From Rhodoferax sp. PAMC 29310 (GTDB lineage Bacteria > Pseudomonadota > Gammaproteobacteria > Burkholderiales > Burkholderiaceae_C), in assembly GCF_017948265.1 (NCBI RefSeq), contig NZ_CP072852.1, forward strand, positions 3,658,001 to 3,722,000: a stretch of DNA of 64,000 nt, given 5' to 3'. A program made the position numbers and the translations under genes. Below the pieces are notes generated by a model, which searched no databases, had not been told where the DNA came from, and saw nothing but the letters and a program-made list of their open reading frames with translations. Below are positions 1-10,480 of the stretch, in pieces. Each line of letters starts with the position of its first letter. The stretch's first letter is position 1.

Positions 1-1
1 C

Positions 2-238
2 AAGGTCACCGTGTTTTTTAAAGGTGAAGTCCTTGAGCGCGTCGAGGCGGATGAATTGCCCACCGAGGCGGAGTTCGTGGCGTTGTTGGATTCCGGTCGC
101 AAAGCAGTCAAAGTGCCCGTACTTGAGTTGTCTGAGGAGGCATTGAAGCAATTGCCAACGCCTGCCAAGGTGGTTGATGTCAAGTCGCTCGCACCGCTGC
201 CCGCCAGCTACCCTCCACTGGAACCCGCAAGCCGCTAA
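2..238 (+). CDS. bamE: Outer membrane assembly factor BamE, C-terminal part (cut by window edge)
   Basis: The reading frame is open from the first bases, so the start lies outside the window; about 78 C-terminal residues are visible. It begins [20 protein letters not shown], which matches the last strands of the SmpA/OmlA (BamE) fold, followed by a proline-rich tail. BamE is a lipoprotein of the BAM complex that inserts beta-barrels into the outer membrane. The next gene is dapB, 31 bases downstream; I recall bamE beside dapB in many Burkholderiales. The call rests on a short fragment plus this order. Confidence 0.7.
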   Translation, partial: KVTVFFKGEVLERVEADELPTEAEFVALLDSGRKAVKVPVLELSEEALKQLPTPAKVVDVKSLAPLPASYPPLEPASR

Positions 239-269
239 GCCGGGCTTGCCTCTTCATAGCATATTCACC

Positions 270-1073
270 ATGACCAACAGAATTGCCATTGCGGGCGCAT
301 CCGGCCGCATGGGCCAGATGCTGATTGAGGCCGTCAGGGCTTCTGACGATTGTTTGTTGACGGGCGCACTGGATGTGCCCAGTAGTTCGGCGCTGGGGGC
401 TGATGCTGCTGCGTTTCTCGGGCATCAAAGCGGCGTCACCATTACGGCCGATCTGTCGTTGGGTCTCTCCAATGCCAATGTGTTCATTGACTTCACCCGC
501 CCTGAGGGGACGCTGGCGCATTTGCGAGTGTGCCGCGAGTTGGGCGTCAATGCGGTCATTGGCACGACCGGCTTCACCGACGCGCAAAAGATTGAAATTT
601 CGGCCGCAGCCAAAGACATTGCCATTGTGATGGCGCCCAATATGAGCGTCGGCGTCAACGTCACGCTCAAGCTGCTGCAGATGGCGGCCAAGGCCTTGTC
701 GACAGGCTATGACATCGAAATCATTGAAGCCCACCATCGCCACAAGGTGGATGCTCCGTCGGGCACGGCCTTGAAAATGGGGGAAGTCATCGCCGATGCG
801 CTGGGTCGTGATCTGAAGGATTGCGCGGTCTATGCCCGTGAAGGTGTCACCGGTGAGCGTGATCCATCTTCCATTGGTTTTGCGACCATTCGGGGTGGAG
901 ACATCGTGGGGGATCACACAGTGCTGTTTGCTGGCACAGGTGAGCGCATTGAGATCACCCACAAATCTTCCAGTCGAGCGACTTACGCACAGGGTAGCCT
1001 GCGTGCAGCCCGTTTTTTGAGTGTTCAGAAAACTGGTTTGTTCGACATGTTCGATGTCCTTAATCTGAAATGA
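270..1073 (+). CDS. dapB: 4-hydroxy-tetrahydrodipicolinate reductase
   Basis: Cytoplasmic NAD(P)H-dependent reductase of the diaminopimelate/lysine pathway, acting after DapA. The N-terminus has the dinucleotide-binding GxxGxxG (residues 9-15, GASGRMG), and the catalytic segment [15 protein letters not shown] starts near residue 153 with H155/H156 and K159. The length of 267 residues is normal for DapB. I chose the ATG at 270 over an upstream in-frame ATG at 174 because that extension has no DapB similarity and overlaps bamE. The stop overlaps the next start by four bases (ATGA), which suggests translational coupling. Confidence 0.97.
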   Translation: MTNRIAIAGASGRMGQMLIEAVRASDDCLLTGALDVPSSSALGADAAAFLGHQSGVTITADLSLGLSNANVFIDFTRPEGTLAHLRVCRELGVNAVIGTTGFTDAQKIEISAAAKDIAIVMAPNMSVGVNVTLKLLQMAAKALSTGYDIEIIEAHHRHKVDAPSGTALKMGEVIADALGRDLKDCAVYAREGVTGERDPSSIGFATIRGGDIVGDHTVLFAGTGERIEITHKSSSRATYAQGSLRAARFLSVQKTGLFDMFDVLNLK

Positions 1074-1723
1074 ACCTTGCCCACTTGCTGTTCCAAGGCG
1101 ATGCAGTCAGCATGGCAGTTGTGCTGCTGCTGTTGGCCATGTCGGTTGGCAGTTGGGTGGTAATTTTGTGGAAGTCCTGGTTGCTGCGTCGCGCCAGTCA
1201 GGATGTTTTGCGCTGTGTGGCCGCGTTCTGGCAGTCGCCGTCCGTTGAATCGGCCTTGCAGCAATTCCAAGCATTTGATCGGGAAACCTTGCTCACGCCG
1301 ATGGTGTTGGCAACCCAGATGGAGGCGCCGGGTACCCTTGCCGCGGCCGGTGACCGGGCACAGCAGTTGACCCGTGTGCTGCGTGATGCGCTTCATCTTT
1401 CACTGGCCAAACTGCAGCATGGCCAGGTCTTACTGGCCACGGTGGGCTCTACGGCACCATTTGTGGGGCTGCTGGGCACTGTTTGGGGCATTTACCATGC
1501 GCTGATTGGCATTGCCCAAGAAGGCCAGGTGTCGATTGACAAAATTTCTGGCCCCGTGGGAGAGTCGCTCATCATGACGGCGGCAGGCTTGGCCGTGGCA
1601 ATTCCTGCCGTGTTGGCTTACAACGTGTTGGGGCGTGCCATTGGGCGCTTGGAGGCTGAGCTGGAGGGCTTTGCACTTGATTTGCGCGAGCTGGCTGTGA
1701 GCCAGTCTGCGTTGCCGACCTGA
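1070..1723 (+). CDS. exbB: MotA/TolQ/ExbB proton channel family protein
   Basis: Inner membrane proton channel subunit that, with an ExbD/TolR partner, powers TonB- or Tol-dependent outer membrane work. It has one membrane segment near residues 15-35 and two near 120-145 and 165-190. The family signature lies in the second ([18 protein letters not shown]) and the third carries [19 protein letters not shown]. 217 residues fits the family. The ExbD-type gene follows after 17 bases. I cannot separate an ExbB from a TolQ role: no tonB, tolA or tolB is present in the window. Confidence 0.9.
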   Translation: MNLAHLLFQGDAVSMAVVLLLLAMSVGSWVVILWKSWLLRRASQDVLRCVAAFWQSPSVESALQQFQAFDRETLLTPMVLATQMEAPGTLAAAGDRAQQLTRVLRDALHLSLAKLQHGQVLLATVGSTAPFVGLLGTVWGIYHALIGIAQEGQVSIDKISGPVGESLIMTAAGLAVAIPAVLAYNVLGRAIGRLEAELEGFALDLRELAVSQSALPT

Positions 1724-1740
1724 TTGGAGATCTTGGCCCC

Positions 1741-2181
1741 ATGTCCTTTGGTCGCTTAGAACGAACGCCAGGTCCGCAGCCACTTAGCGAGATCAACATG
1801 ACCCCGCTGATCGATGTCATGTTGGTGCTGTTGGTGATCTTCATCATCACTGCGCCTTTGTTGACCAGCTCGATCAAACTCAATTTACCCAAATCAGACG
1901 CGACGCCGGCGGCTGTCGCGCCGACTGCGGTGACTCTGGTGGTGGACTTGACTGGGCAGGTCTATCTGGATGACCAGCCCATGCCTTTGGACACGCTCAT
2001 CAGCCGCTTGAGCCAGACGGCTCAAGTCAATCCGGATACGGAAGTGCAACTCCGGGCAGATGCAGCCGTGCCCTACGGCCGTATTGTTGAGGTTATGGGC
2101 ACCGCACAAAAGGCGGGTCTGAACCGGATTGGCTTTGTCGCTGAACCCACGCCGTCCAGTGCGACGGTTGCGAAACCCTAA
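1741..2181 (+). CDS. exbD: ExbD/TolR family biopolymer transport protein
   Basis: Partner of the preceding proton channel. It has a short cytoplasmic N-terminus, one membrane helix (about residues 20-40) with the conserved proton-path aspartate in MTPLIDVMLVLLVIF (D24), then a periplasmic domain. 146 residues is typical. It lies between the channel gene and leuS; the 42-base gap to leuS leaves open whether leuS has its own promoter. Confidence 0.92.
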   Translation: MSFGRLERTPGPQPLSEINMTPLIDVMLVLLVIFIITAPLLTSSIKLNLPKSDATPAAVAPTAVTLVVDLTGQVYLDDQPMPLDTLISRLSQTAQVNPDTEVQLRADAAVPYGRIVEVMGTAQKAGLNRIGFVAEPTPSSATVAKP

Positions 2182-2223
2182 AATCGCTTGATTGCGGTCT
2201 GTCGGCCGATTGAGTGAACCCTT

Positions 2224-4932
2224 ATGCAAGATAAATACAACCACCTCGAGGTCGAGCAATCGGCGCACAGTCACTGGACTGCCACGGACGCTTACCGCGT
2301 GATCGAGGACACGTCCAAGAAGAAGTTCTACGCCTGCTCCATGCTGCCCTACCCCAGTGGCAAGCTGCACATGGGCCATGTGCGCAACTACACCATCAAC
2401 GACATGCTCACGCGCCAGTTGCGCATGAAGGGCTACAACGTGCTGATGCCCATGGGCTGGGACGCGTTTGGGCTGCCCGCCGAGAACGCCGCGCTGAAAA
2501 ACGGCGTGCCTCCCGCGCAGTGGACGTTTGACAACATTGCCTACATGCGCAAGCAAATGCAGGCCATGGGCCTGGCGGTTGACTGGAGCCGGGAGATTGC
2601 CACTTGCGACCCGAGTTATTACAAGTGGAACCAGTGGCTGTTCCTGAAAATGCTGGAAAAAGGCATTGCCTACCGCAAGACCCAGGTCGTCAACTGGGAC
2701 CCGGTGGACCAGACCGTGCTGGCCAATGAGCAGGTGATTGACGGCAAAGGCTGGCGCACCGGCGCCCCAGTGGAGAAGCGGGAGATTCCCGGCTACTACC
2801 TCAAGATCACTGACTATGCTGAAGAGTTGTTGGACCACGTCAAAAACGGCTTGCCGGGCTGGCCTGAGCGCGTCAAGCTCATGCAGGTGAACTGGATTGG
2901 CAAGAGTGAAGGCGTGCGTTTTGCCTTTACCCACAATATCAAAGATGATGCCGATCAACTTATTGGTGATGGCCGCATGTATGTGTTCACCACCCGGGCG
3001 GACACCATTATGGGCGTCACCTTTTGCGCCGTGGCGCCCGAGCATCCCCTGGCCACGCATGCGGCACAAAGCAACCCCACTCTGGCCGCCTTCATTGAAG
3101 AGTGTAAAAAAGGCGGCACCACCGAGGCGGAACTTGCCGTGCGGGAAAAAGAGGGCATGCCCACCGGCTTGTTCGTGACGCACCCGCTCAACGGTCACCC
3201 CATTGAAGTCTGGGTCGGCAATTACGTGCTGATGGGTTATGGCGATGGCGCCGTCATGGGCGTGCCTGCGCATGATGAGCGCGACTTCGTGTTTGCCAAA
3301 AAGTACGGCATTGACATCATTGAGGTCGTTTTGATTGATGGCCTCACCTATGACTATGACCAGTGGCAGGACTGGTATGGTGACAAGCAGCGCGGGGTCA
3401 CCATCAACTCAGACAGCTTCAGTGGCATGAGCTTCCAAAGCGCGGTGGCTGCGGTCAGCCATGCCTTGCAGGTCAAAGGACTGGGCGAGAAAAAGACCAC
3501 CTGGCGTCTGCGCGATTGGGGTGTGAGTCGCCAGCGCTACTGGGGTACGCCAATTCCGATCATCCACTGCCCCGAGCACGGCGCGGTGCCGGTGCCGGAA
3601 AAAGACTTGCCGGTGGTGTTGCCGCAAGACTGTGTGCCCGATGGTTCGGGCAACCCGCTGCACAAGCACGAAGGCTTTCACGCGGGCGTCGTTTGCCCTG
3701 TGTGTGGTGTGGCGGCGCGGCGCGAAACCGACACCATGGATACTTTTGTCGACAGTTCATGGTATTTCATGCGCTATTGCGATCCCAAGAACATCGAGCA
3801 GATGGTGGCGGGTGGTACCGATTACTGGATGCGGGACCAGGACAAGGCCACCGGCGGCAGCGGCATGGATCAGTACATTGGCGGCATTGAGCACGCCATT
3901 CTTCACCTGCTGTATGCGCGGTTCTGGACCAAGGTCATGCGGGATTTGGGCTTGGTTAAGATTGACGAGCCCTTCACCAAGCTGCTGACGCAAGGCATGG
4001 TGCTCAACCATATCTACTCACGCAAGGCCGACAAGGGCGGGATTGAGTATTTCTGGCCCCATGAGGTGGAAGATATGTTCGATGCTGCTGGCAAAGTCAC
4101 CGGCGCCAAACTCAAGGAAGCCAAAGGCGATTTGCCGGCGGGCACACTGATCACCTACGAAGGTGTCGGCACCATGAGCAAGAGCAAGAACAACGGTGTC
4201 GATCCGCAGGACTTGATTGAGAAATACGGCGCCGACACCGCGCGGCTGTACACCATGTTCACCGCACCACCCGAGGCTACGTTGGAGTGGAACGATGCCT
4301 CTGTTGAGGGGTCCTACCGTTTCCTGCGCCGGGTCTGGAACTATGGCGTCAAGCTCGGTGCTATTGATTCTGTAGCTGCTTGTGCAAGTGTGGTCGGCGC
4401 AAACGCCTTAAAAGACATTCAATTCAGCAAAGAGGCCAAGGCCTTGCGGCTGGAGATGCACACGGTGCTCAAGCAGGTGGACTATGACTACCAGCGCATG
4501 CAATACAACACCGTGGTATCCGGCGCCATGAAGATGATCAACGCGCTGGAAGACTTCAAGGCCACCGAGTCCGAGGGCGCGCAAGTGGCCATGATTGAAG
4601 GCTTTGGCATTTTGCTGCGTTGCCTTTACCCGGCCACGCCGCACATCGCGCACAGTCTGTGGGCGGGCCTGGGTTACGCCGGCACGCTGGGGGAGTTGCT
4701 TGACGCGCCCTGGCCTGAGGTGGACCCCGCTGCCTTGGTCCAGGACGAGATCGAACTCATGCTGCAAATCAACGGCAAGCTCCGTGGCGCCATTGTGGTG
4801 CCGGCCGGCGCCTCCAAGGCCGAGATTGAGCGTGCGGCCATTGCCAGCGAGGCTTTCCAGAAGGCGTCTGACGGCGGCGCGCCCAAAAAAGTCATTGTGG
4901 CGCCGGGTCGTCTGGTCAACTTGGTCGTTTGA
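2224..4932 (+). CDS. leuS: Leucyl-tRNA synthetase
   Basis: Charges tRNA-Leu in the cytoplasm. The class I HIGH-type motif is HMGH at residues 49-52 within [14 protein letters not shown], and the KMSKS-type loop is TMSKS near residue 650. The CP1 editing domain lies between them ([30 protein letters not shown]). 902 residues is slightly longer than usual. The extra length includes residues about 712-735, a stretch that looks like an in-frame dispersed repeat (see 4359-4426). The ORF runs directly into lptE with overlapping or adjoining codons. Confidence 0.98.
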   Translation: MQDKYNHLEVEQSAHSHWTATDAYRVIEDTSKKKFYACSMLPYPSGKLHMGHVRNYTINDMLTRQLRMKGYNVLMPMGWDAFGLPAENAALKNGVPPAQWTFDNIAYMRKQMQAMGLAVDWSREIATCDPSYYKWNQWLFLKMLEKGIAYRKTQVVNWDPVDQTVLANEQVIDGKGWRTGAPVEKREIPGYYLKITDYAEELLDHVKNGLPGWPERVKLMQVNWIGKSEGVRFAFTHNIKDDADQLIGDGRMYVFTTRADTIMGVTFCAVAPEHPLATHAAQSNPTLAAFIEECKKGGTTEAELAVREKEGMPTGLFVTHPLNGHPIEVWVGNYVLMGYGDGAVMGVPAHDERDFVFAKKYGIDIIEVVLIDGLTYDYDQWQDWYGDKQRGVTINSDSFSGMSFQSAVAAVSHALQVKGLGEKKTTWRLRDWGVSRQRYWGTPIPIIHCPEHGAVPVPEKDLPVVLPQDCVPDGSGNPLHKHEGFHAGVVCPVCGVAARRETDTMDTFVDSSWYFMRYCDPKNIEQMVAGGTDYWMRDQDKATGGSGMDQYIGGIEHAILHLLYARFWTKVMRDLGLVKIDEPFTKLLTQGMVLNHIYSRKADKGGIEYFWPHEVEDMFDAAGKVTGAKLKEAKGDLPAGTLITYEGVGTMSKSKNNGVDPQDLIEKYGADTARLYTMFTAPPEATLEWNDASVEGSYRFLRRVWNYGVKLGAIDSVAACASVVGANALKDIQFSKEAKALRLEMHTVLKQVDYDYQRMQYNTVVSGAMKMINALEDFKATESEGAQVAMIEGFGILLRCLYPATPHIAHSLWAGLGYAGTLGELLDAPWPEVDPAALVQDEIELMLQINGKLRGAIVVPAGASKAEIERAAIASEAFQKASDGGAPKKVIVAPGRLVNLVV
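4359..4426 (+). repeat. Dispersed repeat-like segment inside leuS
   Basis: The segment starts TGCTATTGATTCTGTAGCTG, continues with a GC-rich middle and ends in CATTCAATTC. The GCTATT/TAGCTGCTTG start and AATTC end resemble an intergenic repeat I recall from Comamonadaceae genomes and, more loosely, the copies at 53631, 20916 and 63556 here. It stays in frame and encodes about 22 residues where LeuS homologues have a variable linker. Similarity was judged by eye. Confidence 0.45.
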
Positions 4933-4940
4933 AAGTCTCT

Positions 4941-5456
4941 ATGCAACGTCGCTCCGCTCTGTCTTTGTTGGGTGCTGTCAGTCTGACCTCGGTCGCCTTG
5001 GTGGGGTGTGGGTTCAAGCTGCGAGGCGCTCAAAGCTACAACTTCGAGACTATCGCGGTCCAGCCCAATCCGGGTGGCTCATTGGTCATTGAGCTGCGTC
5101 GTTCATTTGGAGGGGCCGTCAAGGTGCTGCCCTTGAAAGAGCCTTTGAAGAACGCCGATGTCATTCTCGAGATTTTGCAAGAGACGCGTGAAAAAACCGT
5201 GGTAGGCGTGAACAGCTCGGGCCAGGTGCGGGAGTTTCAGCTGCGCATCCGGTTGCGCTTCAGGGTTCGCACGCCCGAGGGTGAGGAGTTGGTGCCTGAC
5301 ACTGAAATCCTGCAAAAACGGGACCTTAGCTTTAATGAATCCGCGTCATTGGCCAAGGAGGCTGAGGAGGGCTTGCTCTACCGGGATATGCAAAGTGACC
5401 TGGTTCAGCAACTGCTGCGTCGTTTGGCAGCCGTGAAATATGCAGCTCAACCCTAA
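4941..5456 (+). CDS. lptE: LPS-assembly lipoprotein LptE
   Basis: Outer membrane lipoprotein that plugs LptD and helps insert LPS. It has an N-terminal basic region, a hydrophobic stretch and a lipobox ending in cysteine (SVALVGCGFKLRG), giving a mature protein that starts CGFKLRGA, the family signature. 171 residues from the ATG at 4941; a TTG at 4929 overlapping the leuS stop is the alternative start. The 3' end overlaps holA by 17 bases. The leuS-lptE-holA order is common in proteobacteria. Confidence 0.93.
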   Translation: MQRRSALSLLGAVSLTSVALVGCGFKLRGAQSYNFETIAVQPNPGGSLVIELRRSFGGAVKVLPLKEPLKNADVILEILQETREKTVVGVNSSGQVREFQLRIRLRFRVRTPEGEELVPDTEILQKRDLSFNESASLAKEAEEGLLYRDMQSDLVQQLLRRLAAVKYAAQP

Positions 5457-6513
5457 CCAGCTCGGCGCTCACCTGCAGAAAGGCCTGAAAAGCCTTTACA
5501 CCCTGCATGGTGACGAGCCCTTGCTGATTCAGGAGGCCTTGGATGCGATCCGTGTCGTTGCTCGCTCACAGGGCTATACCGAGCGAACGTCGCACACGGT
5601 GACTGGCGCTCACTATGACTGGAGCGAGGTGCTGGCGGCCGGCGGCTCATTGAGTCTGTTTGCCGACAAGCAAATCGTGGAGTTGCGCATTCCGACCGGC
5701 AAGCCCGGCAAGGATGGCAGCGCCGCTCTGCAGCACCTCGCCCAACAGTCTCGCGACAACGACACCACGTTGACGCTGGTCATGTTGCCCCGGTTGGATA
5801 AAGCCACCAAAACGGGCGCCTGGTTTGGCGCGCTGGAGAGTTTCGGTGTGACCGTGCAAGTGGAGCCGGTCGAGCGCAACGCCTTGCCGGCCTGGATTGC
5901 ACAGCGCTTGTCCGCCCAGGGACAGCGGGTGGCGGGTGGCGACGAAGGGCAGCGGTCCCTGCAGTTTTTTGCCGACCGGGTTGAGGGCAATCTGCTGGCG
6001 GCACACCAGGAAATTCAAAAGCTGGGTTTGCTGCACCCGCAGGGCGAACTGAGCTTTGCGCAGATTGAAAGCGCGGTGCTCAACGTGGCGCGTTACGACG
6101 TCTTCAAGTTGTCTGAGGCCGTGTTGGCAGGGCAGTCGATTCGGGTGCAACGCATGCTGGATGGCTTGCAGGCCGAAGGCGAGGCCGAAGTGCTGGTGCA
6201 CTACGCCCTGAGTGAAGACATTCGGGCGCTCAAGCGGGTCAAGGACGCGCTGGGCCAGGGGCGCCCCATGCCCATGGCCTTGCGTGAGCAGCGCGTCTGG
6301 GGCGCGAAGGAGCGCCTGTTTGAGCGGGTGCTGCCCCGGCTGAGTGATGCTGCGCTGGCGCAATTGTTGGAAGCCGCCCACTTGGTCGACGGCATTGTCA
6401 AAGGTTTGAAACAACCCGGTTGGCCGACCAACAACTGGCAGGCTTTGCAGCGGCTGGCCATGATGCTGTGCTCGCAGTGTGTGGTGTCGCCGCCAACCTC
6501 GCGCACGTATTGA
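5440..6513 (+). CDS. holA: DNA polymerase III subunit delta
   Basis: Clamp-loader delta subunit, which opens the beta sliding clamp. The N-terminal region carries YTLHGDEPLLIQEALDAIR, the standard start of HolA, followed by the AAA+-like domain and the C-terminal collar region (YALSEDIRALKRVKDAL). 357 residues is normal. The start codon lies inside the 3' end of lptE. The last dozen residues (CVVSPPTSRTY) look unconserved. Confidence 0.95.
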   Translation: MQLNPNQLGAHLQKGLKSLYTLHGDEPLLIQEALDAIRVVARSQGYTERTSHTVTGAHYDWSEVLAAGGSLSLFADKQIVELRIPTGKPGKDGSAALQHLAQQSRDNDTTLTLVMLPRLDKATKTGAWFGALESFGVTVQVEPVERNALPAWIAQRLSAQGQRVAGGDEGQRSLQFFADRVEGNLLAAHQEIQKLGLLHPQGELSFAQIESAVLNVARYDVFKLSEAVLAGQSIRVQRMLDGLQAEGEAEVLVHYALSEDIRALKRVKDALGQGRPMPMALREQRVWGAKERLFERVLPRLSDAALAQLLEAAHLVDGIVKGLKQPGWPTNNWQALQRLAMMLCSQCVVSPPTSRTY

Positions 6514-6551
6514 TTTTCCGGGCGTTGTGCAGTTTGATCGTGCGAGAATAA

Positions 6552-7877
6552 ATGATGGACGCTCTCAACATCACGGAATACACCCAGACGCTGGGTTTGC
6601 AGGCAAAAGCCGCTTCAGCTCTGATGGCTAAAGCGCAAGCAGCTACTAAAAACAGAGCGCTTCGCAAACTCGCCGATTTACTGCGCGAGAACATCGACGC
6701 CCTGCAGGTTGACAACGCCAAAGACATTGAACGTGCCCAGACTGCTGGTTTGGCCGCTCCCATGGTGGATCGCCTCAAGCTCACCCCCAAAGTGATCGAA
6801 ACCTGTGCCCTGGGCTGCGAGCAGTTGGCCGCCATGGCAGATGTGATTGGTGAAATCATTGGCATGAAGCAACAACCCAGCGGCATTCGCGTGGGACAGA
6901 TGCGGGTGCCAATTGGCGTGTTTGGCATGATTTTCGAGAGTCGCCCCAACGTGACCATTGAGGCAGCCAGTTTGTCCATCAAAAGCGGCAATGCCTGCAT
7001 TTTGCGGGGAGGCTCCGAGGCGATTGAGTCCAATAGAGCGCTGGCCAAGCTGGTGCAACTGGCGCTGATGGACAGCGGCTTGCCGGCAGACGCGGTGCAA
7101 CTGGTGCAGACCACGGATCGTGAAGTGGTGGGTCAGCTCATCACCATGCCCCAGTACGTGGACGTGATTATTCCCCGGGGCGGCAAAGGGCTGATTGAGC
7201 GCATCAGCCGGGACTCCAAGGTGCCCGTCATCAAACACCTGGATGGCAATTGCCACATGTATGTCGATGACGGCTGTGACCTGGACATGGCTTTGATGTT
7301 GGTCGATAACGCCAAAACCCAGAAATACAGCCCTTGCAACGCCACAGAGAGCTTGCTGGTCGCGCGGCCCGTGGCCGAGGCTTTTTTGCCACGCGTGGGC
7401 GCACTGTTTGCGGCGAAGGGGGTCGAGATGCGCTGTGACGGTTTGGCAGCGCAGATTTTGCGCAGCAATCCGGTCGTCGCGTCGGTGCAGACCGCGCAAG
7501 GCGGCGGGGCGGGGGCCAGCTTGATTGTGGATGCGGTCGAGCCAGACTGGTCCGAGGAGTACCTGGCACCTATCATCAGCATTAAGGTGGTGGCAGGCGT
7601 GGATGAGGCCATTGCTCACATCAACCGATACTCCAGCCACCATACGGACGCCATCGTCACGCGGGATCACCTGCATGCCCAACGGTTTTTGCGTGAAGTG
7701 GACTCCGCCAGCGTCATGGTGAACACCAGCACGCGATTTGCCGACGGTTTTGAGTTTGGACTGGGCGCCGAAATCGGCATCAGTACCGACAAATTCCATG
7801 CCCGTGGCCCGGTGGGCATTGAGGGCCTGACCTCGTTGAAATACGTGGTGCTGGGTCAAGGCGAGGTTCGCACATGA
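6552..7877 (+). CDS. proA: Gamma-glutamyl phosphate reductase
   Basis: Second step of proline biosynthesis: NADPH-dependent reduction of glutamyl-5-phosphate to the semialdehyde. It is an aldehyde-dehydrogenase-fold protein with the catalytic cysteine in PCNATE (C262), and with [14 protein letters not shown] and [11 protein letters not shown] as further family motifs. 441 residues from tandem ATGs at 6552/6555. proB is not in the window. It lies 38 bases after holA. Confidence 0.97.
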   Translation: MMDALNITEYTQTLGLQAKAASALMAKAQAATKNRALRKLADLLRENIDALQVDNAKDIERAQTAGLAAPMVDRLKLTPKVIETCALGCEQLAAMADVIGEIIGMKQQPSGIRVGQMRVPIGVFGMIFESRPNVTIEAASLSIKSGNACILRGGSEAIESNRALAKLVQLALMDSGLPADAVQLVQTTDREVVGQLITMPQYVDVIIPRGGKGLIERISRDSKVPVIKHLDGNCHMYVDDGCDLDMALMLVDNAKTQKYSPCNATESLLVARPVAEAFLPRVGALFAAKGVEMRCDGLAAQILRSNPVVASVQTAQGGGAGASLIVDAVEPDWSEEYLAPIISIKVVAGVDEAIAHINRYSSHHTDAIVTRDHLHAQRFLREVDSASVMVNTSTRFADGFEFGLGAEIGISTDKFHARGPVGIEGLTSLKYVVLGQGEVRT

Positions 7878-7917
7878 TGGCGCCTCGAATCAGTGGTTTC
7901 TCAAGAGGTTGTTATTG

Positions 7918-8949
7918 ATGTTGGTCACACCTGAAATTGATTACTGGCCTACATCAGGCTATCGGCTGCTGGCAGTTGATGCCAACGGGCATCTGACTGT
8001 CACCGATGACTTTCTGCGCCACCTGTTGAGTCGCCCCGAACTGGCCCCTATTTTGGACTCCTGTCCCGCCGAGGTGGCGCTGCACGAGCAGTTGCTTGAG
8101 ACGCCCCGGTGTGAGGTGCCCGAGGCGACTTTGGCGACTCTGCAAGACCGTGACGCGGCTGACAACTATGCGGTGTGGCTGCGTTTTCGAGCCCGCCTGT
8201 TGGCCGGGTCCACGCTGGAAGCCAGCTATATGGCCTTGTTCCAGGGGGATGGTGTTGATGTGGCGCCGGTTCTGGTTCAGCAACTGACGCAGATCTTGTT
8301 GCGTCATGTGCTGGGCGGCAAAGCGTCAGCGATGGAGGTCCGTGCGGCTGAAATGTTGTTTCGCACCCAGAAAGTATCCGTTCTGGAGGATGGCTCGGTC
8401 ATGGCTGCAGACGACGAGACGGTCGAACGCCATGCCAGCAGCGGTGGTTTTGGCAGTTTGGGCGAACTGCTCAAACAGGGCGGTGCGCCTTTGCGCAGCG
8501 TCGACCTTGATGTCTTGGGGCTGGACAATGCGGCCGCTTATTGGCAGCGCAATGAGTGTTTTGACTTGGTGGTGAGCCTCAATCATGGCCAACCGGCGCT
8601 GGACGCCCTTTGCCGGGTGCTCACCCGCTGGATTGCCCACTTTTTACGCCTGGAGGTCCGCCTGCAGACCGACAAGGAAATTGTCGATGAGCACTGGGTT
8701 TGGCATGTGGGGCTGGACGCACAGGCCAGCGGCATTTTGAATGACCTTTACAAAGGCGATGAGGTATCAGACGAGCGGCGTCGCCGCCTGATGTGCCTGT
8801 TTCGACTGGAGTTTGTCAATCCGGCAGATATGCTGGCAGAGGTGGCCGGGCGCCCGGTCTACCTGGCCATGGCCATTGACGAGCAGAATCGCCTGCGGCT
8901 CAAGCCGCAAAACTTATTGCTGAACTTGCCATTATCGCGACGCTCTTAA
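7918..8949 (+). CDS. Conserved hypothetical protein (DUF6352-like)
   Basis: 343 residues, no signal peptide and no clear membrane helix, so probably cytoplasmic. It is acidic and leucine-rich, starting LVTPEIDYWPTSGYRLL. I believe it belongs to a betaproteobacterial family of unknown function (DUF6352), but this is from memory. The ATG at 7918 is preceded by AAGAGG nine bases upstream; the TTG at 7909 is an alternative. It follows proA by 40 bases and precedes gshA by 97, so it may share the proA transcript. No catalytic motif is visible to me. Confidence 0.75.
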   Translation: MLVTPEIDYWPTSGYRLLAVDANGHLTVTDDFLRHLLSRPELAPILDSCPAEVALHEQLLETPRCEVPEATLATLQDRDAADNYAVWLRFRARLLAGSTLEASYMALFQGDGVDVAPVLVQQLTQILLRHVLGGKASAMEVRAAEMLFRTQKVSVLEDGSVMAADDETVERHASSGGFGSLGELLKQGGAPLRSVDLDVLGLDNAAAYWQRNECFDLVVSLNHGQPALDALCRVLTRWIAHFLRLEVRLQTDKEIVDEHWVWHVGLDAQASGILNDLYKGDEVSDERRRRLMCLFRLEFVNPADMLAEVAGRPVYLAMAIDEQNRLRLKPQNLLLNLPLSRRS

Positions 8950-9046
8950 TTTGATTGCGCCGCCAGCGTCTGTGTTACCTTGAATATGGCAGAACCGGCG
9001 CCACGTCCTAGAATTCCGAATACCAAATACTGCGAAAGAGGGCTGC

Positions 9047-10342
9047 ATGGTTCCACATCTTGTCACCGCACTTAACGGCCCCATCAACGAACTGGAGCAG
9101 CGGGTGCTGGACTCCACTCCCGCCATCGAGCGCTGGTTTCGCTTGGAGTGGATGGAGCACACACCGCCGTTTTACAGCTCGGTGGATGTGCGAAACGCCG
9201 GGTTCAAACTGGCGCCCGTGGACACCAATCTGTTTCCCGGCTGCTGGCAAAACCTGACCCCCGAGATGTTGCCGCTGGCTGTTCAGGCGGCCATGGCCTC
9301 GATCGAAAAAATTTGCCCTGAAGCGCGCAATCTGCTGCTGATTCCAGAGAATCAGCCCAGTAGCACGTCCTACCTTGCCAACGTGGCACAGTTGCGACGC
9401 ATCTTTCACATGGCGGGGTTGAATGTTCGCGTGGGCTCCATCGATCCGGCCATCAAAAAACCCACTACGATTGAACTGCCGACCGGTGAGCGCGTGACGC
9501 TGGAGCCCGTCATTCGCACCAAGCGCCGTCTGGGCTTGAAAGACTTTGACCCCTGCACCATTTTGCTGAACAACGACCTCAGTGCAGGTGTGCCAGGCAT
9601 TCTGGAAGAGGTCTACGAGCAGTACCAGTTGCCACCGCTTCATGCGGGCTGGGCCACACGTCGCAAAAGCAAGCATTTTAAGTGCTACGAAGAGGTTTCC
9701 AAGAGATTGGGCAAGTTGTTGGGAGTCGACCCGTGGTTGATCAATCCCATGTTTGACAAGTGTGAAAACGTCAACTTACTTGAGCCTGCCGGGATGGACC
9801 AACTTCGCACGCATGTGGATGCCTTGCTTGCCAAAATTCGTCGCAAATACAAGGAATACGGCATCAAGGAAAAACCGTTTGTGGTGATCAAGGCGGACGA
9901 TGGCAATCACGCGCTGGGCGTCCTGACAGTGCGCGATGCCAAGGACATGGATACTTTGCTTCCCCGTCTTCAGGAAATTGCCAAAGGGCGGCCAGGCGTT
10001 TCTCTGCCGCAAGACATCCTGATTCAGGAAGGCGTTTTGACCAAGGAGCGTATCAATGACGCCGTGGCGGAGCCCGTGGTGTACATGATGGACCGCTACG
10101 TGGTGGGTGGTTTTTACCGGGTCCACGCTGGTCGTGGGATTGATGAAAACCTGAACGCACCAGGCGCCAGTTTTGTGCCCTTGGCATTCGAGCAAAGCGC
10201 ACATCTGCCCCAACCCGGCATCAAGCCTGGCGCGAGTGCACCCAATCGCTTCTATATGTATGGCGTGATCGGGCGCCTTGCCATGCTGGCCGCCAGTTAT
10301 GAACTGGAAGCAACCGACCCCGACGCAGAGGTCTATGCCTAG
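9047..10342 (+). CDS. gshA: Glutamate-cysteine ligase, betaproteobacterial type
   Basis: First step of glutathione synthesis: ATP-dependent joining of glutamate and cysteine. The 431-residue sequence belongs to the betaproteobacterial/acidithiobacilli GshA family, not the E. coli type. Recognisable stretches are PVDTNLFPGCWQN, RNLLLIPENQPSSTSYLANV and VVIKADDGNHALGVLTVRD. An AAAGAGGG ribosome-binding site lies about six bases before the ATG. gshB follows after kup, so the two glutathione genes flank the potassium transporter. Confidence 0.93.
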   Translation: MVPHLVTALNGPINELEQRVLDSTPAIERWFRLEWMEHTPPFYSSVDVRNAGFKLAPVDTNLFPGCWQNLTPEMLPLAVQAAMASIEKICPEARNLLLIPENQPSSTSYLANVAQLRRIFHMAGLNVRVGSIDPAIKKPTTIELPTGERVTLEPVIRTKRRLGLKDFDPCTILLNNDLSAGVPGILEEVYEQYQLPPLHAGWATRRKSKHFKCYEEVSKRLGKLLGVDPWLINPMFDKCENVNLLEPAGMDQLRTHVDALLAKIRRKYKEYGIKEKPFVVIKADDGNHALGVLTVRDAKDMDTLLPRLQEIAKGRPGVSLPQDILIQEGVLTKERINDAVAEPVVYMMDRYVVGGFYRVHAGRGIDENLNAPGASFVPLAFEQSAHLPQPGIKPGASAPNRFYMYGVIGRLAMLAASYELEATDPDAEVYA

Positions 10343-10480
10343 ACCCTTGCGGGGCGATCTGCAGCGAGGTGTAGTTGCTGCGCTGCAACATTATTTGTGA
10401 ATTAGAGAACCGTCTCCGAAAGAGCGACCGCGCAGGCGCACAATGGCGGTCCCCAATGGAATGGAACCCCGACGGAATTA

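Noticed and set aside
1894..3273. 459-codon open frame on the minus strand
   Set aside because: Antisense to exbD and leuS. Its translation is rich in His, Arg, Gly and Val, without any domain, as expected from the shadow of a GC-rich gene.
6611..6662. Repeat copy at the start of proA
   Set aside because: AGCGCAAGCAGCTACTAAAA resembles the repeat core, but the encoded [18 protein letters not shown] sequence is normal for ProA, so chance similarity is likely.
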